This document shows, one piece after another, positions 1-6,837 of a stretch of DNA of 26,433 nt. The notes under the pieces were generated by a model that had not been told where the DNA came from, did not search any database, and saw only the letters and a list, made by a program, of their open reading frames with translations. The stretch is from JAQTNP01 sp964616145 (GTDB lineage: Bacteria; Patescibacteriota; Minisyncoccia; Minisyncoccales; PEYH01). The stretch covers positions 1-26,433 of the forward strand of contig CAZTRD010000013.1 of assembly GCA_964616145.1 (NCBI GenBank). The letters are read 5' to 3'. How positions within the stretch are numbered: position 1 is the first letter of the stretch; each line of letters opens with the position of its first letter. A program made the position numbers and the translations under genes.

Positions 1-14
1 GGAGGGGGAGTGAT
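1..14 (+). repeat. Shared gene-head repeat, copy 1 (ribosome site plus start)
   Basis: GGAGGGGGAGTGAT occurs here and again at 376-389, each time as the ribosome site and GTG start of a gene. Part of the identity is forced by Shine-Dalgarno function, but 14 identical bases including the start context is more than that needs. Confidence 0.6.
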
Positions 15-357
15 GTATTACGGTTTCCACGATGAGGATTACAGAGAGGGAAAAAGAGATTATGAGTATAACGGTAGAGAAGATTCATTTGAAAGAGATA
101 GACATTTCGGCGGTGAACGAGATGAAGCATACTTCCAGGGCTTTGATGAAGCAAAAAGAGATGAGGAAAGACGCCAAGAAGAAAGACGGGAAGAAGAAAG
201 AGAACAAGAACGGCGTTATCACGATGAGCAAGAACGCAGAAGGTCAATTGAAATGCAAGAAGCAGAGGAAAATGATAGGCAAGCCCAAGAAGATTATAAT
301 AGGCAGCAAGAGGCAGAACATCTCCAGCAGGAAGAAGAATCTAACCCCACAGCTTGA
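10..357 (+). CDS. Charged, coiled-coil-like small protein of unknown function
   Basis: This encodes a 115-residue protein dominated by Glu, Arg, Asp, Gln and Lys. From about residue 45 onward it is almost pure E/R/Q repeat, as expected for a long charged helix or coiled coil. There is no signal peptide or membrane segment and I do not recognise a family. The GTG start at 10 is chosen because the same 14 bases of ribosome site plus GTG open the next gene at 376-389, where GTG is the only usable start; the ATG at 13 is equally possible. A second open frame over the same bases (32-361) is Lys-rich and judged a shadow. The stop lies inside a 20-base repeat that recurs after the methyltransferase gene. 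Confidence 0.6.
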   Translation: MMYYGFHDEDYREGKRDYEYNGREDSFERDRHFGGERDEAYFQGFDEAKRDEERRQEERREEEREQERRYHDEQERRRSIEMQEAEENDRQAQEDYNRQQEAEHLQQEEESNPTA

Positions 358-361
358 ATAG
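342..361 (+). repeat. 20-base direct repeat, copy 1, at the end of gene 1
   Basis: TAACCCCACAGCTTGAATAG is found here and at 1102-1121, 760 bases apart. In this copy it contains the TGA stop of the first gene. In the second copy its first three bases are the TAA stop of the DNA methyltransferase. The copies bracket the methyltransferase gene exactly. Confidence 0.85.
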
Positions 362-375
362 TGGGCTAACTTGAG

Positions 376-389
376 GGAGGGGGAGTGAT
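376..389 (+). repeat. Shared gene-head repeat, copy 2
   Basis: This is identical to bases 1-14 and forms the ribosome site and GTG start of the DNA methyltransferase. Together with the tail repeat it makes genes 1 and 2 look like two units with the same ends. Confidence 0.6.
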
Positions 390-1104
390 TAAGTTAATTC
401 TGGGCGATTGTTTAGAGAAGATGAAGGAGATACCAGATAAGAGCGTGGATTTAGTATTGACTTCGCCGCCTTATAATATGGGGGGGGTGGCATTAGGTTA
501 TCAACCTCTTTCAACTGTGGGGCAAAAGCACTATGGAGATTATGAGGATAAAAGAACTGAAAAAGAATATGTGGATTGGTGTATGGTAGTAATTAGGGAA
601 TGTTTGCGAGTTTCCAGATATGTATTTTGGAATGTGCAGTTTGTGAGAAGCACTCGGGAAATGATTTTTACCTTACAAAATGTTTTTAGGGATAATCTGA
701 AAGATATATTTATTTGGCAAAAACAAGCAGTAGCAAACATAACAGCAAAAGATGGTGGTATGGCAAAGGGATGGGAGTATGTATTTATGTTAGGGCAGGA
801 TAATAAGTCAACCTTTGAATATAATAATTTCCCCAAGAATAGGTATGTTCCTAATATAAAAACTTGGTATAAGAAAGAAACCTTTAAGGAACATCACGCT
901 ACTTTTACAAGGGAAATGGCTTTTTACTTTATAGATAATTTTACTAAAGAAGGCGATACAGTTTTAGACCCTTTTTCTGGCACAGGAACAACTTTAGTCG
1001 CCGCAAAAGAATTAAAAAGAAAATCAATCGGGATAGATATAGACCCAAATTATAATAAAATCGCCGAGAGAAGAATAAACCAGACTATGGAGAATTTACT
1101 TTAA
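385..1104 (+). CDS. Beta-class DNA methyltransferase (N6-adenine or N4-cytosine)
   Basis: This 239-residue protein would transfer a methyl group from S-adenosylmethionine to an exocyclic base nitrogen in DNA. The catalytic motif IV, TSPPY, is at residues 26-30, preceded by GDC at 7-9. The cofactor-binding motif DPFSGTGTT is at 195-203 and IDID at 217-220. Motif IV before motif I is the order of the beta class. TSPPY is common in N4-cytosine enzymes but also occurs in N6-adenine enzymes, so the base is left open. No restriction endonuclease is nearby, so an orphan enzyme protecting phage DNA is the simplest reading. GTG start with a close AGGGAGGGGG ribosome site. A run of eight G at 480-487 follows the catalytic motif. 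The gene is bracketed by a direct repeat, which suggests recent acquisition. Confidence 0.9.
   Translation: MIKLILGDCLEKMKEIPDKSVDLVLTSPPYNMGGVALGYQPLSTVGQKHYGDYEDKRTEKEYVDWCMVVIRECLRVSRYVFWNVQFVRSTREMIFTLQNVFRDNLKDIFIWQKQAVANITAKDGGMAKGWEYVFMLGQDNKSTFEYNNFPKNRYVPNIKTWYKKETFKEHHATFTREMAFYFIDNFTKEGDTVLDPFSGTGTTLVAAKELKRKSIGIDIDPNYNKIAERRINQTMENLL
480..487 (+). repeat. Run of eight G inside the methyltransferase gene
   Basis: G8 lies four bases after the TSPPY codons. A one-base slip here would truncate the enzyme. It is one of the two longest G runs in the window; the other is in the terminal fibre gene. Confidence 0.7.
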
Positions 1105-1121
1105 CCCCACAGCTTGAATAG
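1102..1121 (+). repeat. 20-base direct repeat, copy 2, at the end of the methyltransferase gene
   Basis: This is identical to 342-361. It starts with the TAA stop of the methyltransferase and is followed directly by the GGAGGAAGGG ribosome site of the next small gene. Confidence 0.85.
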
Positions 1122-1130
1122 GAGGAAGGG

Positions 1131-1286
1131 ATGAAAGAAAATGAATTTATTAGTAAAGTATTTACTCCTGATAATAGAATAGAGTATGTGCCAAATGAAA
1201 TAGCATTGGTTAGATATTCTTTGCGATATACAAAATTACTATCTTACAAGGAAATTTTTGGCAGAAGAAAGCGAGGGATAAAATGA
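1131..1286 (+). CDS. Small unknown protein, 51 residues
   Basis: An ATG preceded by GGAGGAAGGG at 1121-1130 opens a 51-residue frame. Its product starts MKENEFISKVF and ends with a basic tail, GRRKRGIK. The stop overlaps the next start as ATGA (1283-1286), the arrangement of translationally coupled genes, and this is the main support for it being real. No family is recognised, and there is no membrane segment or cysteine motif. Confidence 0.65.
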   Translation: MKENEFISKVFTPDNRIEYVPNEIALVRYSLRYTKLLSYKEIFGRRKRGIK

Positions 1287-1552
1287 CCGACCAAACTCGT
1301 GAGATGATTGAGATAGCGAAGAATGTTATAAGAGGAATAAATCAGGGGCATCACGATTTAACTGATATAGATAAGAGAGCCTTAATCCACCTCATCTCAA
1401 TCGCAGAGAGAGCTACGGATGTGGAAGAATTAAAAAGCGTAATTTTGGCAAGTAAAGCTATATCTATGAATGAAGAAACGGGAGAATGGGTTGTAGATGA
1501 CATAAGAGATTTAGCCCACGCCATCGTAAAATTTATAGGGGAGGGGAGATGA
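1283..1552 (+). CDS. Small helical protein of unknown function
   Basis: This 89-residue, mainly helical, acidic protein is coupled to the gene before it by an ATGA overlap. Its C-terminal half, with VVDDIRDLAHAIVKFI, suggests an amphipathic helix. The stop at 1550-1552 again forms ATGA with a possible tiny frame beginning at 1549. I recognise no domain. The codon use and the overlaps make the gene convincing, but its function is unknown. Confidence 0.65.
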   Translation: MTDQTREMIEIAKNVIRGINQGHHDLTDIDKRALIHLISIAERATDVEELKSVILASKAISMNEETGEWVVDDIRDLAHAIVKFIGEGR

Positions 1553-1608
1553 TATCGCACATTGATAAACTTTACTGGATTTATATTGAGGGATTTCCTT
1601 CGACATAA
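1549..1608 (+). CDS. Possible 19-residue leader-like frame
   Basis: ATG at 1549 overlaps the preceding stop as ATGA and has a GGGGAGGGGAG ribosome site. It encodes only MISHIDKLYWIYIEGFPST before TAA. It may be a translated leader that couples to the membrane peptide downstream, the remnant of a longer gene, or chance. Confidence is low. Confidence 0.25.
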   Translation: MISHIDKLYWIYIEGFPST

Positions 1609-1663
1609 TTTTAGTGAAGGAGAAAATCAACGAAATTATCCGCTTTTTGCGGGAAAGGGAGAA

Positions 1664-1762
1664 ATGAGATTATTCTGTAAAGCGTTTCAGATTACCTTCG
1701 GCATACTCTTAGGTGTATTTGCTATGGGGCTGGTGTATAAGTTTGTGATGGTGAGTCCATAA
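1664..1762 (+). CDS. Very small single-pass membrane protein
   Basis: The frame is open from a TTG at 1562, but the best start is the ATG at 1664, preceded by AAAGGGAGA. From there it encodes 32 residues, MRLFCKAF then a hydrophobic stretch of about 20 residues (ITFGILLGVFAMGLVYKFVM). One transmembrane helix with a short basic N-terminus fits a small phage membrane peptide. No lysis partner is next to it, so a holin label would be a guess. The stop overlaps the next start by spacing of zero (TAA then ATG at 1763). Confidence 0.5.
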   Translation: MRLFCKAFQITFGILLGVFAMGLVYKFVMVSP

Positions 1763-1909
1763 ATGGAAGATAAGCAAGAGCAGATTATTAGGGAGTTAAA
1801 GCGCCGGGCCGGGGAGATTAACTTCGGCACGCTTACAGTTGAGTTTAAGGTGTCGGAAGGTAAAATTATGGCGGGAGATATAATCCAAAAGAGAGAAAAA
1901 TTAGGCTAA
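1763..1909 (+). CDS. Small protein resembling the YezD/DUF2292 family
   Basis: This 48-residue protein follows the previous stop without a gap. The pattern, a short helix (IIRELKRRAGEI) followed by two strands (FGTLTVEFKV, EGKIMAGDI) and a basic end (REKLG), resembles the small YezD-like family, whose function is unknown. The match is made by eye and is tentative. It is the last gene before a strong terminator. Confidence 0.55.
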   Translation: MEDKQEQIIRELKRRAGEINFGTLTVEFKVSEGKIMAGDIIQKREKLG

Positions 1910-1933
1910 ATTAGGCTGACACGAATAGGCGTG

Positions 1934-1975
1934 AGGTCCTTATTCCAATAGTGATATTGGGATAGGGGCTTTTTT
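1934..1975 (+). terminator. Rho-independent terminator closing the left gene group
   Basis: A 17-base-pair stem (1934-1950 with 1955-1971, including several G-U pairs) has a GTGA loop of the GNRA type. It is followed by a T run that also overlaps the base of the stem. It separates the small-gene and methyltransferase group from the packaging genes. Confidence 0.85.
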
Positions 1976-1982
1976 GTTTATT

Positions 1983-2237
1983 ATGTCTAAAAAATTAAAC
2001 AATGAATTTTACCTTCAAAATTGGATAGAATTTGTGCAAATTTTAAGATATTTTCGGGCGCGCAGGTTGACTATCTTGGAGTGTAAGTTAATCCTTTGGC
2101 ATTACTATAACAAGCTGCCTTATCGTCGATTAGCACATATGGAAGGCAAGCATTGGTCGAAACAGTATTGCGAGCAAGTTATCAAGAAAGGATTAGCTAA
2201 AATAAAAATTACCTTACTTTTAAGAAATCATAAGTAA
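1983..2237 (+). CDS. Small helix-turn-helix protein, sigma region 4-like
   Basis: This 84-residue protein has a segment from about residue 27 to 75 resembling the region 4 helix-turn-helix of sigma factors. LTILECKLILWHYYNKLPYRRLAH is followed by a recognition-helix-like segment and a basic tail with GLAKIKI. It may bind DNA as a regulator of late genes or as part of the packaging machine; small terminases also carry an HTH near the N-terminus. The ATG at 1983 is favoured over a TTG at 1974 that lies inside the terminator T run. No clear ribosome site is visible. The gene starts straight after the terminator, so a promoter would have to lie further upstream or transcription read through. Confidence 0.6.
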   Translation: MSKKLNNEFYLQNWIEFVQILRYFRARRLTILECKLILWHYYNKLPYRRLAHMEGKHWSKQYCEQVIKKGLAKIKITLLLRNHK

Positions 2238-2242
2238 ACTTT

Positions 2243-2313
2243 AAGTAGAGGGCGCAAGGAGCACAAGCCAGATAAACGCTATTAAGCAAAAAGACTTCTC
2301 ATGCGCCCTACTT
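2243..2313 (+). other. Long-loop inverted repeat between the HTH gene and the next gene
   Basis: AAGTAGAGGGCGCA at 2243-2256 pairs with TGCGCCCTACTT at 2302-2313, giving 12 pairs with a two-base bulge and a loop of about 45 bases. It fills most of the 85-base gap between two genes. No T run follows. It may be an RNA control element or a protein-binding site. Confidence 0.5.
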
Positions 2314-2322
2314 CTTAAAATT

Positions 2323-2517
2323 ATGGAACAGATAGTTTTTAATGCAGCGTTTGAACAATTACGCAAAGACAGGGAGGGTGAGGTAAAGATTACCTTTACC
2401 GTTCCTTTAAGCGATGAACAGATAGCGCGGACAGTGCCAATACAGACTCCACTAAAGGTGGCGATTTTATATGAAGAATTATCAAGTGCCAATACCAATC
2501 ATAAAGCAGATTTGTAA
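2323..2517 (+). CDS. Small unknown protein before the terminase genes
   Basis: This encodes a 64-residue protein, MEQIVFNAAFEQLRKDREG and on, with a central strand-rich part (VKITFTVPL) and a helical C-terminus. It overlaps the next gene by 47 bases in another frame. There is no strong ribosome site and no recognised family. Its place directly before the packaging genes suggests a small structural or packaging accessory role, but nothing in the sequence proves it. Confidence 0.5.
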   Translation: MEQIVFNAAFEQLRKDREGEVKITFTVPLSDEQIARTVPIQTPLKVAILYEELSSANTNHKADL

Positions 2518-2902
2518 TAAATTCGTAAGGGAAAATATGTCCTCTTATGATATTGCTGATTGGCTTATTTCTTCCGGAAAGTATGAGGGGAGGGGGAAAC
2601 CCGAAAATGTGGCAAGCTTAGTAAGGAAAATACTTTATCGCTACCGGCATTCCCTAAGAATAGATAAAGAATTTGAGAAGATAAAACAAGTAAATCGTAT
2701 TAAAAGGAAAATTGATAAATCCCCGGAAAGTAAAAAAGATGTTTACGACTGGGAAAATTTATTGAGGGAGTGCATTGAAGAGAAAGTTCCTTTAGTAGAC
2801 CAATCGCAACACAGCCACTATACGGTTGTATGGGAAAAAAAAGATGCCGAGAATAGCGATAGAGTATCAACCTCAGAATTATCAACAAGAGATTCACGAT
2901 AA
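2471..2902 (+). CDS. Possible small terminase subunit
   Basis: A 143-residue basic protein is placed directly before the large terminase and overlaps it by 77 bases. The N-terminal half (about residues 8-60, PIIKQICNKFVRENMSSYDI, then VASLVRKILYRYR) could be a helix-turn-helix followed by a helix. The C-terminus is polar and Ser-rich. Small terminase subunits bind the packaging site and are very divergent, so position is the main argument. The 84-residue HTH protein at 1983 is a rival candidate. An AAGGTGG ribosome site lies about ten bases before the start. Confidence 0.45.
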   Translation: MKNYQVPIPIIKQICNKFVRENMSSYDIADWLISSGKYEGRGKPENVASLVRKILYRYRHSLRIDKEFEKIKQVNRIKRKIDKSPESKKDVYDWENLLRECIEEKVPLVDQSQHSHYTVVWEKKDAENSDRVSTSELSTRDSR

Positions 2903-4157
2903 CCCTTCACGTTATCGGGTTGTGGTAATCGGCAGGCGTGGGGGAAAGACGGAGCTTCTGCTTCAAGAACAAATCAAGAAAGCATATCTTAACCCTGGGC
3001 TACACTGGATAATCGCTCCTTCTTACCGGCAAGTCAAGGCGATATGCTGGCGCAGGTTAAAAATGATTTTAACTCCTGACCCGGACTGGAAATATAACGA
3101 ACAGGAATTATCAGCCGAACATTCTAAGATAGGGACAAGATTAGAACTTAAAGGGGCTGATAATGAGGAAAGTTTAAAGGGTATGGGATTAAAAAGCGCT
3201 GGCCTTGACGAGTGCGCGATTATGAAACCAAATGTCTGGCCTGAAGTAATACGGCCTATGCTTGCTGACTTTCAAGGCCCGGCAACGTTTATCTCAACGC
3301 CGAGAGCAAAGAATTGGTTTTACGATTTATATATGAAGGGCTTGAATAAAGAAAAAGATTGGATGAGCTGGCGATATCCGACTTCGGTCAATCAATATAT
3401 CGTTAAAGACGAGATTGAGCAGATGAAGAAGGATATGTCAGAGCGTTTATTCAGGCAGGAAGTATTAGCTGAGTTTTTAGAAGACGAGGCGGGGGTATTC
3501 CAAAGAATCAGGTCTTGTGTGGTAGGGAATTTGCAGGGGCCTATTGTCGGCAGGTTTTATGTCATGGGAGTTGATTTAGCAAAGACGCAGGATTTCACTG
3601 TCCTTACAGTGATAGACACAAGCACCCGCGAAGTCGTGGCGTTTGAGAGGTTCTCTGATGTAAGTTGGACAGAACAGAAACTTCGCATACAAAGGCTGGC
3701 CCATAAATATAACAACGCCCTTACAGTGATAGATTCAAACGGCGTGGGCGATCCGATTGTCGAGGACTTGCAGACCGCCAATATCAGCCTTTATTACGAG
3801 GGGGATAAGCCGGGCTTTAAATTTACAAATGATTCTAAGGCAAGGTTGATTGACCAGCTCGCATTAGCGATTGAGCAGCGGCTTATTACATTTCCCAATA
3901 TCGAAGTCTTGCTTGAGGAGTTGAGGCAATTCAGTTACAGCATTTCACAAGGCGGAAGGATAATCTACGGCGCACCAGAGGGAAAATATGATGACTGCGT
4001 TATTTCTCTCGCCCTGGCTAACTGGGGAATAAGGACATACTTACATTCGGCACAAGTTTTACAGGACTCTAATAAAGAAGTTCGTGATATTCAGGGGCGC
4101 GGAGAATTAGTCGGAGTTGACCAGAGTAGAATAGACCGGCCCTGGCGTAACCAGTAA
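2826..4157 (+). CDS. Large terminase subunit (DNA-packaging ATPase and nuclease)
   Basis: This 443-residue protein pumps DNA into the prohead and cuts concatemers. The ATPase half has Walker A GRRGGKT at residues 36-42, Walker B SAGLDE at 124-129 with the catalytic Glu, and the coupling motif ISTPR at 156-160. The RNase H-like nuclease half has the expected acidic residues: GVDLA with D250, VIDSNG with D303, and YDD at 388-390. Length and layout are normal for the family. The ATG at 2844 (MPRIAIEY) is an alternative start; neither start has a strong ribosome site, and coupling to the overlapping upstream gene may explain that. Confidence 0.95.
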   Translation: MYGKKKMPRIAIEYQPQNYQQEIHDNPSRYRVVVIGRRGGKTELLLQEQIKKAYLNPGLHWIIAPSYRQVKAICWRRLKMILTPDPDWKYNEQELSAEHSKIGTRLELKGADNEESLKGMGLKSAGLDECAIMKPNVWPEVIRPMLADFQGPATFISTPRAKNWFYDLYMKGLNKEKDWMSWRYPTSVNQYIVKDEIEQMKKDMSERLFRQEVLAEFLEDEAGVFQRIRSCVVGNLQGPIVGRFYVMGVDLAKTQDFTVLTVIDTSTREVVAFERFSDVSWTEQKLRIQRLAHKYNNALTVIDSNGVGDPIVEDLQTANISLYYEGDKPGFKFTNDSKARLIDQLALAIEQRLITFPNIEVLLEELRQFSYSISQGGRIIYGAPEGKYDDCVISLALANWGIRTYLHSAQVLQDSNKEVRDIQGRGELVGVDQSRIDRPWRNQ

Positions 4158-4168
4158 GGGGATAAATT

Positions 4169-6151
4169 ATGCGAGAGACCACTCATCCAGAAGGAGTAAA
4201 AGAAAAAAACGCGGTTGAGATTACCCAGGAGATAACCGACTTCATCATATCTACCGCCAAAGATATTGAGGCGGAAAAAAGTAACCGCAGCACTTGGGAA
4301 AGTAAAATAGACGAACTAATAGACTTGCGCTATGGATATAGACAGAAGAAGAACCATCCCTGGCCTGATGCAGCTAACTACTCAATCCCCCTCATAGACG
4401 CGCATATAAATAAAGCTAAGCCTTCTTATGTCAACCTTGCGCTTGGGATATCCCCAGTCTGCACCTTTGAACCCTTCGGCGCGGAGGATATCGAACCGGC
4501 GAAGAAGAGAGAAGTTTTATTTGACTGGCGGATGCGGACGAAGGTTAAGTTTGCCCAGCCTTATTGTATAGGCGTTGATAAGGGATTGGAACAAGGCTCG
4601 GTAGTGTTTAAGATTGTCTGGAATTATACTACGCGTAATTATCAAGATGAACTCGACTTAGAGGATTTAGATGAGAAGACTTTAGCAGTCTTGCAAGACC
4701 CACGCACTACTGACAATATCCTTGCTACTATAATCCAAGAAGAGTTATTTGTTGATGTAGACTTTGAGGAAAATATCGAGGAGATTAAAAAAGCAGTTAT
4801 AAAATTTAGAGAAGGTAAGACGAAGTTTAAATTTAATTTCCTTGAAGTTGAGAATAACGAACCGGAAATAACCGCCTGTAGTGTAAGAGATGATATCATC
4901 GTTCCTATTGACACGACCGACATCCAATTTGCCCGCTTCATTGACCAGCCGTTCTGGAGGACGACCACGCAGTTGAAGAAGGCAATGCGCGATGAGAAAT
5001 ACAAAGAGTATCCTGATGAGGATATCAATGCCTGGGGAAGCAAGGAAACTAAAAAAACATCCTCTTCAGGTAGGCAAGACGAGATAATCCTGCTCCACGA
5101 AACCTGCGTCTGGTATGACATAAACGAAGATGGCATCAAGGAACGCTGTATTTCTACTTGGCCGGATAATGCTCCCGCCAGTGTCTTGAGGTTTATCGAA
5201 GTTCCTTATGAACACGGATTGTTCCCTTATGTCCAGGTTAGGCGTGAATTAAATGATGCAGGTTTTTATACCTCAAGAGGTATTCCCGCGCTTGATGAGG
5301 ATTATCAGAAAGGAATATCATCGGCAGTAAATCAAGCAGAAAACAATGGGGTTCTTGCCAATCCTGTAATAGTAATGCGGCGTAATACAGTTAGCAATAT
5401 CAAGAATCGAAGATATATTCCCAATGAAACCGTGGAAACCAATGGCGACCCCAGCGATTATCAAACAAGGCAATTTCAAAATGTCTCCCAACCAGTATTA
5501 TTCCAGTTAGCGCAGTATTTAAAGAGTTGGGCTGACCAGAGAATTGGTAATATCAGCTCAGGGTTAAGCGAGGTTAATAATCTTCCAGGTGCAGGGCCAG
5601 GAGGTAAAAAGACAAAGGCGGAAATAGACTTAATTTCTTCCTTACAAGGTGAAGTCCAGTCGCTCGACTTGATTGTTTGGCAGATGCAGATGGCGGATGT
5701 CTATTACCAGATTGACGCTTTATATAACCAATACGGCGATGAGGAAGAGGAAATTATTATCACAGGCCAACCACCGCAGAAAATAAGCCGGCGAGAAATA
5801 CAGGGGCAATGGAATATCATCCCTAACGGCAGGCTTGACAATACCAATCCGGTCTTAAAGGCAAACAAGGCGTTTAACTTGATGAAGATATTTGTAGGTG
5901 ATCCGGAAATAAACCAGTATGAGCTTAAAAAATTATTCCTTACTGATTATGACCATCGTGTTGCCAATAAGATTTTATATAAAGAAGAAGATTTGCAAAG
6001 AAGGCAAATGCAGATGCAACAGATGACAGAAATGATGAAGAAGAAGGCAATCCAGGAAGGCGTAGATTTAAAACAGATAGAGATATTGCTTGAGGTCTAT
6101 CGGGCAACTTTGTTGACTCCGATTCAAGGCAAACAATTTGCGCCCGATTAA
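4169..6151 (+). CDS. Portal protein
   Basis: This 660-residue protein is the expected dodecameric ring at the capsid vertex through which DNA enters and leaves. The segment HPWPDAANYSIPLI at about 63-76 matches the PWPxAxxxxxPLI motif seen near the N-terminus of many podovirus-type portals. The C-terminal part has the usual charged helical end with a Met/Gln-rich coiled coil (about 610-630). It starts 11 bases after the terminase stop with an AAGGGG ribosome site. The size is typical of P22-like portals. Confidence 0.88.
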   Translation: MRETTHPEGVKEKNAVEITQEITDFIISTAKDIEAEKSNRSTWESKIDELIDLRYGYRQKKNHPWPDAANYSIPLIDAHINKAKPSYVNLALGISPVCTFEPFGAEDIEPAKKREVLFDWRMRTKVKFAQPYCIGVDKGLEQGSVVFKIVWNYTTRNYQDELDLEDLDEKTLAVLQDPRTTDNILATIIQEELFVDVDFEENIEEIKKAVIKFREGKTKFKFNFLEVENNEPEITACSVRDDIIVPIDTTDIQFARFIDQPFWRTTTQLKKAMRDEKYKEYPDEDINAWGSKETKKTSSSGRQDEIILLHETCVWYDINEDGIKERCISTWPDNAPASVLRFIEVPYEHGLFPYVQVRRELNDAGFYTSRGIPALDEDYQKGISSAVNQAENNGVLANPVIVMRRNTVSNIKNRRYIPNETVETNGDPSDYQTRQFQNVSQPVLFQLAQYLKSWADQRIGNISSGLSEVNNLPGAGPGGKKTKAEIDLISSLQGEVQSLDLIVWQMQMADVYYQIDALYNQYGDEEEEIIITGQPPQKISRREIQGQWNIIPNGRLDNTNPVLKANKAFNLMKIFVGDPEINQYELKKLFLTDYDHRVANKILYKEEDLQRRQMQMQQMTEMMKKKAIQEGVDLKQIEILLEVYRATLLTPIQGKQFAPD

Positions 6152-6163
6152 AAGGAGGATATG

Positions 6164-6445
6164 ATGGATGTAGGAGTAAGTTCAAAAAAGTTATATGGAA
6201 CGGCGTCTCCTGTCGAGGAAAAGAATCGGATTATTTATCCTTCATTGCGTATCGAGAAGGATATAGGCGATTTTGAAATCGAACAAAAAGTAAATTTATC
6301 CTGCGTTGCCGTGGTTACTTCTTTAAGAAAAGAGAAGGATAGAACGACGGTAGAATTTGAAATACATGAACTATCTATCGGCAAATCTTCAAGAAAAGAG
6401 TTAGGAGAAAAGGTCGCCGAGGAATTTTTAGCAAAGGAGGGATAA
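6164..6445 (+). CDS. Small head-associated protein, possibly a capsid staple
   Basis: This encodes a 93-residue protein (94 if the ATG at 6161 is used; 6164 is better spaced from AAAGGAGG at 6151-6158). After a short N-terminal tail, the pattern IIYPSLRIEKDIGDFEIEQKV followed by two alternating strand segments resembles small beta-rich proteins found between portal and capsid genes in phages, some of which staple capsid subunits. The match is by pattern and position only. The rest of the sequence gives no catalytic motif. Confidence 0.6.
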   Translation: MDVGVSSKKLYGTASPVEEKNRIIYPSLRIEKDIGDFEIEQKVNLSCVAVVTSLRKEKDRTTVEFEIHELSIGKSSRKELGEKVAEEFLAKEG

Positions 6446-6446
6446 T

Positions 6447-6770
6447 ATGACCTTTGAGGAAAAGTTAAGACGCAATGATGTTTCCGACCAGATTGAGATA
6501 GGGCAGATAGTTGATACCGCCCTGCAAGGAAATTTCGGGGTTTTATTACGTTGTATAATCAACGGCATCGTGGCCGAACAGTTAGAGAAATCAAGGCGTA
6601 ATCCGCAGATTATTACTTCGGACAGGGCTTTGGGAAGGATTGAGTCGTTAGACCAACTGACTGAAAGGTTAGACCAAATTGTGGACATAAAAAATCAACT
6701 TTTTGCCGAGAAGAAGGCAGAAGAAGAGGTAAAACCGAGCGACCAATCGCCGCCCGTTGGCGTAAAATGA
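6447..6770 (+). CDS. Small helical head-region protein of unknown function
   Basis: This is a 107-residue, mostly helical protein with an AAAGGAGGG ribosome site. Its central part (SDRALGRIESLDQLTERLDQIV) looks like a coiled coil and its C-terminus is polar and Pro/Ser-rich. It lies between portal and scaffold, where many phages have an uncharacterised small structural or assembly protein. I recognise no family. Confidence 0.6.
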   Translation: MTFEEKLRRNDVSDQIEIGQIVDTALQGNFGVLLRCIINGIVAEQLEKSRRNPQIITSDRALGRIESLDQLTERLDQIVDIKNQLFAEKKAEEEVKPSDQSPPVGVK

Positions 6771-6783
6771 GAGTAATGCTCGG

Positions 6784-6803
6784 AGTGGTCTCCCAAGACC
6801 ACT
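6784..6803 (+). promoter_or_regulatory. Hairpin ahead of the scaffold gene
   Basis: AGTGGTCT pairs with AGACCACT around a CCCA loop, a perfect 8-pair stem in the 67-base gap before the scaffold gene. No T run follows (TAAAAATAAA), so it is more likely an mRNA processing or stabilising structure for the scaffold-capsid message than a terminator. Confidence 0.6.
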
Positions 6804-6837
6804 TAAAAATAAATGCGTGATAAAAGGAGGAGTAAAG

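Noticed and set aside
32..361. 109-residue Lys-rich frame overlapping the first gene
   Set aside because: It is a +1-frame shadow: its Lys/Ile/Met-rich composition comes from the purine-rich repeats of the E/R-rich gene, and it has no ribosome site, whereas the other frame has the shared GGAGGGGGA head.
1541..1553. Third copy of the gene-head repeat near 1541
   Set aside because: The match is imperfect (GAGGGGAGATGAT) and is explained by an ordinary strong ribosome site next to ATGA.
1645..1655. CCGC-TTTTT-GCGG-type hairpin in the small-gene region
   Set aside because: Only four pairs; too weak to call a terminator or control element.
4642..5139. Long minus-strand frame of 165 residues inside the portal gene
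   Set aside because: Ser-rich antisense shadow of a well-supported gene, with no ribosome site or promoter.
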